A stretch of 64,000 nucleotides of DNA from Dromaius novaehollandiae (lineage: Eukaryota; Chordata; Aves; Casuariiformes; Dromaiidae). This document shows positions 16,139 through 27,869 of the stretch, one piece after another. A program made the position numbers and the translations under genes. Location: positions 36,025,981 through 36,089,980 of the forward strand of contig NC_088098.1 of assembly GCF_036370855.1 (NCBI RefSeq), given 5' to 3'. Under the pieces are notes generated by a model. It ran no database searches. It was not told the origin of the DNA and saw nothing but the letters and a program-made list of their open reading frames with translations. Every line of letters starts with the position of its first letter. The first letter of the stretch is position 1.

Positions 16139-19100
16139 ATGTAAAGCTGTATAAGGCTGTGCCTGGGAGGCTTCTCTTCAAAATGCCATTACCTGGCAGG
16201 AGACCTGTACATACATTTAAGGCAAAGATTTACGTCAGAATTTTTGTAGTTATTAGAGAGAGGACTGGCAGGAACATTAAGTATCCCCATTCTTTTTTTC
16301 TTCTTCCTAGATAGATGCAGGTAATAACACCAACCTAAAGATGCTTTTGCTGCTTATGTATTGATTAAGGCAACCCATACTAAATTCACCACTGTTGATT
16401 CCTGTTGTTAATGGGAATACATTGTATTCCATTTTTTTTTTCCTCATGATAGCAGGTTGTTTTCCAAACAGCAGGTGGCAGATATGTGCAAAATGTTCTC
16501 CAGTCTCAATAGCATTTTAATTAATGTGGTTTTGGCAGTTTTGTGAACTTAGGTTTGCTACTGGAAAGTGGTTTTTTTCCATTTTAGTGTTCTTCAACCA
16601 ATTTAAGAAGGGTAAGCTGTAGTGACTGTGTTGAGAGGCCAATGGCTACAAAAGCAGCTCAACTGTATTTTTATTATTATTCAAAATAAAACCCATTAAC
16701 CTCAGGGAGTGTTACAAACTTAAATACTGTTTTCAAATTTAGTCTGTCATTTTGCTTCTTTCCTCTGGCTCACTCAGTACCTATGTGCAGTACACACCTC
16801 TTTTAAGCAAAGCCATATCCTGAAGTTCATGAGCGTATTGCTGCTAATTCTACTCTGCTTTGAGAGCTGCTAACTGAACTACACCACTTGCCCTGAGACT
16901 TGATCATCTGATTAGAGGATTTTGTTTCTGTAGAGATAACTAAATAATCTTCTGCATGTTACAAAATGGTTCGACAGCTTTGTGAGAAATTTAACTAGTT
17001 ACCTCCCTGGGGTACTAGAGGGCCTACAGTGTGCTGTGACAGGAAGCCGGAAAAAAAAAGTTTGCAACTTTTATTTGGCAAGTGAACTAGCTTTTAAAAT
17101 TCATTCTCTGATGTTTGTTTGCTTTTTCAGGGTGAAGCTGTGTTACAGTATGAATGAACAAAATGTGACTTGGGTACTCTGCTAAATTCTATACTTTGCT
17201 TGCACTCAATTGCAGGTGCAAAATTGCATGATTTTCTCACAAGTACACCTAATCTTTTTTTTTACTTTAATTTTGAGTTGTTAAACTTCTATCGCTAGTT
17301 AGTGCTTAATGAATACTGTGAATACATCTTTAGCTTCTTTTAAGTATGTTGGTGAAACTTTCAATATTCCAGAATGCAGTAGGAAGCAACAGCTTAATTT
17401 AAATACAGCAAGAAGTCAGCTAGGATGATATAAAGAAAAATAGCAACAATGAGAAATTACTGTTATGTATACATCTTGTTTCTCTTTAGACTCCTGGATA
17501 TAATTAGTTGGAATTTAACTTTTAAGTTGTTTATGATGCATTTGTGCTATTTCAGTTTTTAAATGGTTTCGGCTAGAACATGAAATCATGTAGGCTTCTA
17601 GTGAAGCATTTCTTTTGCCTATGCAAGTAACTAATATATGTCCAAACTTAAAATTAAATTTCAACTTTCAGAGGAAAAATCTCTTGAATGCCCAGAGGCT
17701 AGGCTATAAAAGGAACTCATTAGCATCAGAATATGTAGTATTTGCCATCTTTCCTCCCCTAAAAACTCTATTTTTTTTTTTTAAGTTTTCATGTTAAATA
17801 AGCTGTTGGCACTTCTTACTCCCACAGTTGTGGAGAATACTGTACTTTAGGACAGACACAAATTTCATGTGATGTGCTGGCTACTGCTTTGAGAATATTT
17901 TCATCTGAAGTGGTAATTATTTTTTTTTTCCCTCAATTTCTAATTATGCAATATTTGGCAGATCTCACATTTTTTTCGTACTCTATAATTCAGCTTTATT
18001 TGGAGTAGCCTTATGCCACATTTCCCGATCCTATGAATAAAGATATCAGAATGGGTCACTGAGAAACTTGCACATGCATGTCAATAACATGTTCAAGATT
18101 AGGGGTTAAATGAAATATGCTGAGAAAAGTGTTTTTCAGCTGATGATCAGTAAAATGGGAATTAATCAGGCAAAACGATGCATCAGTTTAACAACTTCAA
18201 ATCCTAAAGGATTTTAAAGCATTTCACAATTAAATTATAGTTTCTAAGCTTGCATCTTGAAGCACTAGCATAGTGACTGATTACTTCTCTGGGTAAATAT
18301 AAATATTAAGAGCTGGAGAAAAATAATCAACATTTGTGTCTTTAGGCAGGTAACAAAAGTGACAGCTTTTGGATTTAAAATTTTGAGAATGAATAGTGTT
18401 GAAGTATTCTGCTCTTCCATAGGCTGATTGTGTTGTACGTACCAGGGCCAGCATCTGTCTCCTTTTTCCTGTATGTGTTTGTTAAGGCAAGAATTGCACC
18501 AAGTCATTTTTGTTTTAAAAACAAGCAAGATTTGTAACATGGTGTTTTATTATTGAAAGACTTTGAACTCCTAGATAACCTCTATATTGTATTTTTGAAT
18601 GCTCATTGTGAAAGGTCTGTCTTTGCACAAGTAAAGGAGCGGGTGCACAGTCCAGGGCTTCGTAAATGAATCATTCATGCACATATTCACTGTCTGAAAA
18701 GTTATGGTTCTTTGTATAAATATGCATAAATTCAGCTGGAATTTAAAATTCATTTAAAAACAAGTCCACTTCGAAGTAAACAAAACAATATGATACATAT
18801 GCACCATCAGTGAAACATATACTTCATTTTCATGATGAGATTTAGTCTTCTAAGTTCCTCATGGAGCCTGTAATTTAGATGCCTAACGGCTGCCTGCGTT
18901 TCAGACAGTAACTCATTTCACTTTCCAGCTACACACAGCTCTCCACTCAAAACTGAAATCTCTCTAGGCCTGCAGCTTTAGTCAGGTCTGTGCACTCGGA
19001 AATGCCTGTACCAATTAGAGCGATGGCTATGTCCCACCTAGGGCTCCATTCAGAGCCACCTCAACTCTGCATAGGTAACAGGGAGAACATAGGAAGGGTA

Positions 19101-22100
19101 GGTTTGAAGGGAGTGTGGTTAACTTTTTGGTATTTCCTGGTTTCTGCATGGAAGTCCAGTAGTTCAGACATAATCTGTAACTATTCCTGACAGTCTGAAT
19201 CTGCATCTCCCACTTTCTAGAAGTTATTAACCATGAGGTCATGAGAGCACTCTCCATCACTGCTCTTTAGGATGAGCCATAGACAGGCAGATCTGCAAGA
19301 GTTTTAGAACTGGACAGTGAACAGGCAAAGGAAAATCATAGTCTAATTTAGTGGTTATGTTATCGGACAAGACAAGTTGAGCAGTTTTTTTGGACTTTGC
19401 TATACGAATTCTACCTTAGAAGACTGCTAGATGAAGGGTGTTTTTTTGTTTTTTGTTTTTTGTTTTTTTCCAAGATGGGGTGAAAACAGACAAGCCATCT
19501 GCTGCTTTGCAAAGCTTTGTATCTTCATTTTTTTGTCCTTCTTAGCAGCAGCAGCTGGTGAACTGCAGTGTTAGATGAATATTGGCATTGCCCTGGACCT
19601 CTGAGAGAACATGGGGAATGGCAGTAGAGTGCAAAACCCATCTGGTATGTGGTAAACGCCAGGCCTGCAAGTCAGAGTGTGCCTGCTCCCGGGACGGCAG
19701 TTTGTTCTTTAAGCATCTTATCGCTGGTCCGTCTGCTAGTCCTGGGCTTGGTGCAACAGATCTGCTTACTGCACTCAGATGCAGCCTGCTATAAGCTGGG
19801 CAACACTGACCTGCTTTGTGTTCATTCTCTTTATACCTAAGGACTGATTTACCTAATATCCACATTACTTTTTGGAGTATTTAATAATTTCTGTATATAT
19901 GTAATAATCACTTTTGGAATTGAGAGAGTTTAGCGAGTAGTTGTTATACAGTCAGGATTTATTAATTCTTAAACCAATGAGAGTCATCATTTGTGTACCA
20001 TCTAAGGCCATCTAATAAGCAACTCATGTTCATAAAGTATAAATCTGATTTTTTTTTTTTTTTAGGATTTGTCAATAAAAACATAAAGGAAGAAAACCCA
20101 AAATCTGTGTATCGTAGCCCTAAGGCAAGATCTGAAATGTTTCATTCTGTGGTATTTAATGGTCATGAATCTGTCTGCAATTTCAAATGGCTAATGTGAT
20201 CTAGCTGTATTTAAAAGAAACTATGTTTTGAGTTGTGCTTACTTTTCATTAATAAACTGGCAAGGAGTCCTTGGGCATTTGCTATTAATAAGAAGATACA
20301 TTTCTAAGGCTGTGAATTCTTTTTGTTTTTTTTTCTTTAAGGATAAAAGGCAGAAACAGAGTCGTCATTGTAAAGACGATTGGTTTAATTTGTACCAATT
20401 TCAGTGTTGCTTTCATGGAACAGATTGGCACAATACCTGTATTTTAAAATAGAAAAGCAGTAAAACCTTTTAACGTTTCACTGTCTGAAAAGTGAAATTT
20501 AAATTTGAAGCTTGTTCATAGTCTAATCTGATGCTGCATAGTACGAAGTGCTCTCAAGTTTCTTGCCTTTGCATTTGGAGCTGGGAATGCTCAGCACTTC
20601 ACTAAATAAACCTGGTCTTCAGTCCTTGTGAAGTCAGTCAGGGCTTCAGCCAGACCTCTGTCAGTAAGTCAAAGGTGATAAATCAACAAATGAAGAAGCC
20701 ACACTTTCATAGTGGAAGGGCTACTTGAGAAAAGGGCCGCTTCAGTAATGCTTCGTATTTTGTGATAGTTAGACTTTACAGAATTCCTTTACAAGTATTA
20801 AGCTAAGGCTTTCAGAAGTCTGGTGGAAATCTTAGTATAAATACAAACAAATTATTTTTTCGGTTCGTCACCTAGCATTGCTACTGCATGCTTTCTCACT
20901 GACTTTGCAGTATAATTCTTTTCTTGTTGTGCATTTTGTACATTTGCCCAGAAGTTTGCGCTGCATAAATTCAATTTCCCCCCTCAGTTCTATGCTACCA
21001 CTTCTTCACCACTCTTGACAAATTATAGTAAAGAGATGTGATCTGTAAGACAAAAAGCAAAGTAGAACTTGGTTTTGATGCTGCTGTCAAATTCCAGAGC
21101 CTTATTTGACACCCTGTCACTGCTTGGCTGATGCTGCAGACTGCCAGCTTCAGAAGCTTCCCTGAATCTAGAGATGGCTTGTACGACAGCTTCGAATACA
21201 TTTTTGTAATCCTCTCACCATTGCCCACACACGAGCACGCTGAACTTGGCCAGCAGGAGTTACACCTGACTGTCACCTCTGAGCGGTCCTGTTAGGGAGG
21301 GAAAAACCCCACACAACTCCGAGGCTGAACCTCAACTATTGTAGTGTCCCTGTCATAAAAATAAAGTTAGATATTTAGCACTGACGTGATCCACAGTGGT
21401 TTTAATAATAGTAACATTTTGTAAACTGCATTTAATACTTAAACATTGAGGCAATGCATTAAAGACCCTTGTTTGTTATCATTACAGTTTTGGCTGGAAT
21501 TTCTGCCTAAGCCAATGATCAACAGAAAACCGCCTTAGTTATTTTGATTCATTCTGATCTCTTTACTGTTCCATAGTCAACCCAATTTTCCAAGGACTGA
21601 TTTGTATTTTACTCCACTTGGATTAAAATTGCATCCAAATAAACTTGAGTAAAGACATTTTGTAATTGTGAAGCAGAACTGGATTTGAAATAACATTCTA
21701 ATGATCAAAGATTCCAAGAAGCTTTTGTAGTAATTGGAGAATAACAACTGTATAAAATGTGTTTGCTTCTCATATTTAAATTAGGCATAGAGATAAAATA
21801 CATGATAGCCTTATTAAATGATGCAATACAGATATTGCACCTGATAAGATCAAAGCAATTGAGTGGGATTTTAATTTAGGCATTTGACTAACTTTGTCTT
21901 AAAAAAAAAAGTTTTTGAAGTAATGCTGGCCTTGATCCATAGCATCTGAGAGGTTCACTCGTTTGTGGATTGCTCCACTGAGCTGTTCTCTCCACTGCTG
22001 ATATATTATTTATAGAGTATCCTGAGAATACACATGCAGATGTGCAGACAGGCTTCCAGACCTGAAGACCTTCAATCTAAATGGACAATATAGGATGAGT

Positions 22101-23709
22101 GGAATAATAAATTGCAAATCTCTACTTGGACTTTAAGCAATGTCTTTCAGCTCTAAATTATAGCCTCCAACCACTCTGAACTGAAGAAGCATTCAGGATA
22201 GTTCTCATGTGTCTGTGGCAACACAGCTCAGTCTGACTATAGCGGATTAGTGACGTGACTGTTGCTTCATGGATTTTGCCATATTTAACAAAATTGGCTT
22301 CTTTTAAAATAATTTAATATTCCTGTAGAAAGTGCTTTGGAAGTCACTTAGATGAAAATTGTTTTATTGGCTTTGAAAAGAGGAGAAAGAGAAACAAAGC
22401 TTGAGCTGAAAATCTCCTATTGGCATCAAAAAAGCTTTGAATCCTGGAGTCAGAATGGGCATGCAGAAGTTAGCAGAAGTTTGGTGCAGAAATAAGTAGC
22501 CCCAGGAAGAAAGGAGGGGAAAAGCTTTCTGAGGAGAAAGCACGATCTCTAAACACTTTGCTTTGTTACTTTGACAAAACAAGCCTGTATCAGCCAATTG
22601 TGAATGCAGAATTAAAAAACAAATACTTCAGGCTGTTTTAGAGAGGTTTGCACTAAAACCTGTGTCTTTCTTAAGATCAGGATATGCAACCTGCCCTGAC
22701 CTCTAACAAGAAGGGCAACTATCTAAACCAGTTCAGGGAGGGCCAAGGGGATGACAGTCAGAGAAGAAAAAAAAGCACCAAAGATTGTCTAGGTCCAGTT
22801 ACCAGTTCAGTTTTTCTTCTTTAATATAAATGCAAGACTTCTTTTATTGACTCATTAAAGCAAAAATTCTCCAGCTTATGCCATCTTTCCGGCTGCCAAG
22901 GGGCAGTATGCAATGGCAGCCAGGATGGGACAAATACCACTCTTGAGGACAGTTAACTAAGCTCCCTGAGTCAAACTGTTTTGGAAAAAATTGCATGAGC
23001 AGGACCTCCGTGGGCTCCAGCCTTTAGACTCTTCCCTGTACTTGTTTCTGTGTGAGAGAGTAATGTTGGTATATATTTTGACTGTGTCCCTGATGGAGCT
23101 TAAAAGCTATGCTGTTATAAGTAACAGAGGGAAATACAATTATTTCTGCTTAAAATAATTATTGCTTATAATATCATTAAATTAACAAGTCTGTTTTTAT
23201 TTCCCTTTCTTCAAGCAATTATGTAGTTCTCTTATACCATGTTTTATGTGTGAATTTAAGCAGTGCTAAAGGTAAGAAATAACATACTGACTGAAAAATG
23301 AAGCACTGTAAAAGCACCTTTATATTCTGCTACCAATAACTCCGCTTCGCCATACTTCATCTGTTCTTGTTCTGCGTCTCTTCTGAGGGAACAGGCCCAA
23401 AGTTATCTCACGGGCTTTTACGCTGGCTGCCTCTGCTCTAACTTTAGAAGTTATTTTCCGAGGGCTGGAGTGGTTCTGCGCCTTGGATGGCTCCCTCTGC
23501 CACCCTCACCCATTGCCCCATGGTAGGAAGGAGCCCCTTCACCACCAGCGCTTATAGTCTGGAGAAATAAGGAAAACTGGCGTTAGTGTCTCTCTTCTCT
23601 TGAAATGCCAGGCTGTCATCATAGCTCAGCAGCGGCTTCAGGAGAAAGTGAGCCTCCCTCCAAGCCGGGGTGGGACTCCTCAAGAGAAGGGTAGGTGATA
23701 CCCTTTGCA

Positions 23710-23825
23710 GGCCTCCGATTTTCCTCTGTCCGCAGGAATCTCGGCCCTCGGCTATGCGCTGCCTTGGCGAGGTGCTTCGGAGCCTGCAGGACGAGGGCGC
23801 ACAGGGAAGGCGGGGAAACCGGCTG
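23710..23825. other. Small CpG-dense patch
   Basis: About eleven CpG dinucleotides in about 115 bp, inside a wider GC-richer segment (23.35-23.86 kb) of otherwise AT-rich intergenic DNA. A splice-acceptor-like TTTTCCTCTGTCCGCAG ends at about 23735. Open frames of 61-78 codons overlap here on both strands, none recognisable. It could be an orphan CpG island, an exon of an unannotated transcript, or an old GC-rich repeat. Confidence 0.4.
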
Positions 23826-26109
23826 TGCTGGTGTGCAGAACTGGTGATCTTGCACTTTCCCTGACCACTGCTTTCGCTAACAAATTATGATTAAGAGGCA
23901 GGAAAGAAGCGTAACCCTGCCAGTGTGAGCTTGGGTTCCCTCTGCAGATTTACTGCTGAGCAGGCAGAGCTGTTTTGGAAGAGAGAAAGAGACTGTGTTT
24001 ACACTCTTTTTCAACCTGACAATTTGACTTCTTCAGAGACGCTTTTCTTTCTTGCACAAAGTAATATATCCACCCCAGGGAAACTTCAGAAGGGGAGCGT
24101 GGAGCCAATTCACTTCAACAGTTGCATCAAGCCTAATTTGATCTAATATATTTTATCTTTTCTTCTCTGGATAGGAAAAACGCTGGATGAAAACAAACAC
24201 GGAATTATATCTGATTTTGCTGACTCATATCTATAACAACTGGGGAGGGGAGGGGGAATCCAGGCCGCAACTTTAAATGCTCTTGCTCAGCACTAAAAGG
24301 CAATTTTTGAAAACTCTGGGCATCTCTCTGATTGCAGAGGCCACAGTAACTTATGTGTCAGAGAAAAGTAGATACAAAACTCCGGTAGGTAATGTAGATT
24401 AGGATGTGGCATTAAAGACCATTTCCTGAAGACAATTCAGTCATTCTGCCAACCGCAATGTCCCTTAGGTATGCAGATGGCCAAGCAGAGCAGTTGTTAT
24501 CTGCTTGGGCCAATGCACCTTTTCCCACCGCTGCTAATTATGCATTTTTGTGAAGATACCTGCTGCCCCATAAGTATTTGGTCCCCTCAGAGCCATTTTA
24601 AGAATCTCTGAGCATGAAAAAAGTTTATTTAAATGTAGTCCCAGAATCTGGAATGACAAATGCATCCATTCATGGAAAGCATCAGCAAGATGCTTGGGAG
24701 GTTTTATAAAATACATTCTGTACGTAGCTGATGGCAATATACATACCAGTAACTATTCTAGTAAAAGTTTACATTGATTTGTCATTCTTCTTTTTTCACT
24801 GTCTCAGCTCCTATATGCCACCATCCTATGGCCAGACACTTTCTGCTAGCACAATATTTTTCCTGACTGGAAACCCTAGAAGAACATATTCTTGTAAGGA
24901 TGCCGGTCCTAGGAAAAAGTAATGTTATTTCTAACATTTTTCTCTCTAGTAGTCACCATTCATAACTTTCAACATATACTGTGAAAAGACTGAGAAAACC
25001 ATTGATTGATTTAAATCTGCCTTAATTTCTTACCAAAGGCAAAAACTCCACGCACTGGTGCTTAATCATACTTTGCATCATGTACAAGCATGCAGTTTTT
25101 CCATACAAATTCCATAAGGTGTTTAATCTGCTATTGCAGGAATATTTATTTGCATACAATCACACCCTACTGTGGTTTTAAATGTTTTCTGAGAATACGT
25201 TTCGAGCCTATTATCTTAACCTCACTGCCTTCCTACCCACATATAGACTAGCAGACATGCAAACCCTTTAATTTTTCTTCAGGCCTGACTGCAATTAAGT
25301 TGAAGAGCATTTGTTCTTATTAAAAACTATAGGACTCAGCTTATTCTGTAAGTATTGTTTGTGAACACACTGCCATTTGGCTGCTAAGCAGGAGCAGGGG
25401 CTGCATCTTGCAAGTGAAGTTCTTACTATGTGAGAAAACAGTGATGGGTAGTTCAGGGCATTTTGCAGTGTGAACTGTTTGTTCACGCCATGCATGCCAG
25501 TTGTGGAACATAAGCAGTCAGTCACAAAGAGCACATAGCTATCTTATCTTTCAGAAATCTTAACCCAAATACCAGGAAGCATTGACCCTAGTTAGAGAAA
25601 TCAAGGTGAAGAGGAACATCTCTACCTGCTTCCTTGCTGGAGACAGGCTGGATCAAGGTGGGGAGAAAGTGCACTTACACTATCACATCCTGGGAGCACA
25701 CGCGGTGCAAGGGGCAGCTCCATTAGCCAGCCTCTTCCCCATCACTGCATAGCTGACAAACTAACTATGCACCATTTATTTAAAGAAGATATTGCACAGT
25801 AAAAAGCAAAAACTGTAAACATGGATTTACTGACTCCTGCCATGGCTGAACCCTGGCAAACAACTCTTCCTCCATGACACAATTTCATTTTTATGAAGTA
25901 TTTTAACGAGGACTGTCAAGTCATTAGCCCCAAAAGTACCATAGCTGACTCTTGCTTTCTTTATGGTAAATCCAAGGTGCCTTGTCCCCACTGCATTCTT
26001 ACACTGAGTTTTAATATATATTAGTTCACCAGACTAAAAGTTTTCCACTTCTATCAGTGAACATGCTGTATAGAATAATGTGGGCTTAGGGCATAAACAC
26101 AAAGTAAGA

Positions 26110-26640
26110 CTCTATCTTAAGAAGACAGAAGGTTAGAAGGGACCACCGGAGGCCCCTAGTGCAACCTCCTGCTCAAAGCAGGGCCAGTTAGAGCAGGTTG
26201 CTCAGGACTGTGCACAGTGAAGCTCCACATCTCTCTCAGGAAACAGATTCCACAACCTCGCTAGGCAACTTGCTCCAATATTTGACCAACTTGATGGTTA
26301 AAAAAAACCAAAACAAACCTTTAATCAGAATTTCCCATGTTTCAACTTGTGTCTGTTGCTTCTCAGCCTACCGCTGTGCATCTCTAAGAAGAATCTGCCT
26401 TGGCCTTCCCTACATGCAATAGCAATAAGATCTTCCTTTAGCTGCCTTCTTGAGGTTGAACAAACTCAGTTCTCTGTCTTTCATCATACACCACTTTTTC
26501 CAGTCTCCTGACCATCCTGATGTCTCTTTGCCTCCCTTTGTCTCTCTGCAATGGCCGTACTGTATCAGACTATGGGTCTGCCAAATTCTTTTCTGATCTT
26601 AATGACCAGGACTGAACAGTTAGGAAGACAGTATAAAGAA
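26110..26640 (-). mobile_element. CR1 LINE 3' fragment, antisense
   Basis: Read on the plus strand, this follows the reverse complement of the avian CR1 3' region as I know it: GAAGGGACC and CAACCTCCTGCTCAAAG near the start, then the CCACAACCTC..GGCAACTTGCTCCA segment, GAGGTTGAACAAACTCAG, and a CTCCTGACCATCCTGATG block. The element's sense strand is therefore the minus strand, with its 3' end near 26110. It is strongly diverged, and the terminal 8-bp repeats are not clear. Borders are approximate. Confidence 0.8.
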
Positions 26641-26724
26641 CAGGTCAAGTACAGTACAACAATCCTGCTTCATATATACTCAGAGTTTTTAGTTAATCAT
26701 TAGTTAGGGACATCCTGAACCAAA

Positions 26725-27770
26725 GGTTACATGTATCCCATTGTATTTATTAGCTGCCAATGCCATTGCTTCCCATAAATTTGTTTAATTCCTTTTTGAA
26801 ATGATAGTTTTAGCTTCCACAACTTCTGGAAGCAGTGAGCTCCATACCTCTGTAGCTTCTGAAAAAAAAATTTCCATTTGGTCGTTTTCCCTGTCCAATA
26901 TTTCCCCCGTGTGCCCACTTACAAAAAAAAGTGAATGATAATTCTCCACCTTCTCTCCACCACTTATTATTTTATGTACTTCAATTATCTTCCATCAGTC
27001 TACTAATTTATACAAAGGTGTCACAATGTTCTGCTCTGTTCTGGCTTCCTTTTCTAATACTTTCTGATATTTTTAACTTGGCACTGGAAATGAAGTTTCC
27101 AAAGAATTACCCATACAGACTGTAAGATCTCCTTCCTCAGCAATAATAGCTCATGTAGAACTTCTCATTATGCACATATAATTAGGATTGGGTTTTGCCT
27201 GTACGCATTACTTCACACTTACTGAGACTGAACTTCATCTTCTAGTTTAACCCCTATACTCCACGGGATGAGATCCTTCTGCAACTCTTTGCTGTCAGCT
27301 TCACTTCTGCTACTGTAAATGATTTTGCACCGGCAGCAAACTGTGCCACTTCCTTACTCACTCTCTTTGCAAGACCATTTCTGGCTATGCTAACCAGCGC
27401 AGGTCCCAGCACAAATCCTTGTGGGAGTCCAATCATAACTTCCCTGAAGTATAAAAAATGACTATTTATTGCTACCCCATTAGCCTTTCTCTTTCAACTA
27501 GCTACTACTTCAGAAGACAGCCTTTCTTCTGAACCTATGACAGCTCAGCTTCTTTAGCAGCATTGGTGAGGGATGGTGTCAAAAGCTCTTCTGAAATCAC
27601 TACATTGACTATCACCCTGGTTTGTCAGTTTGTTGATGTCGTTACAGAACATCATAATTATGACAAAGCTTTTCAATCAACAAAAAGACATGTTGATTTT
27701 TCTACAGTCGATCATATCTATGTGCTGAATCCTCACCCCACTTTCCATCATGCATTTGCTGCGTGACCTG
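26725..27770 (-). mobile_element. Second, older CR1-type LINE fragment, antisense
   Basis: It continues collinearly from a 3' UTR part (an AGCTTCCACAACTTCTGG..CAGTGAGCTCCA block near 26813-26842) into reverse-transcriptase coding sequence at 27250-27600, in the order expected for an antisense CR1 of the type common in turtles and crocodilians. Because a second CR1 3' end lies directly before it at 26110-26640, these are two elements, one inserted next to or into the other. Both are inactive. It may extend to about 27870. Confidence 0.78.
27254..27598 (-). pseudogene. CR1 reverse-transcriptase remnant, catalytic motif lost
   Basis: Translating the minus strand gives two RT landmarks in the same frame. 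Motif A, DFRRAFDTIPH, starts at 27598 and resembles the CR1 DFSKAFDTIPH; its aspartate is kept. GLPQGFVLGPAL (about 27395-27430) matches the conserved GVPQGSVLGP block. The catalytic FADD that should follow reads FAAG at 27329-27340, so both metal-binding aspartates are gone. An in-frame TAA (27554-27556) and further stops lie between the motifs. This is a decayed LINE polymerase, not a host gene. Confidence 0.8.
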
Positions 27771-27869
27771 AGACAAGTCTTGGTGACTACATCAATAACA
27801 AGACTCAGGTGCTGAAAATGGACACTTATGGTTCTTAGATTCAAAATAACTGTCTTCAAAATACTCACC

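Larger units (their letters stand above)
12600..26100. other. Intergenic region, no gene recognised
   Basis: AT-rich sequence with frequent stops in all frames. The open frames present are short (up to about 120 codons) and match no family I know. Items within it: a 24-bp tandem repeat at 16091, GC-richer islands at about 19.55-19.80 kb and 23.35-23.86 kb, and a repeat-like motif at 22951. I see no tRNA or other structured RNA. Confidence 0.6.
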
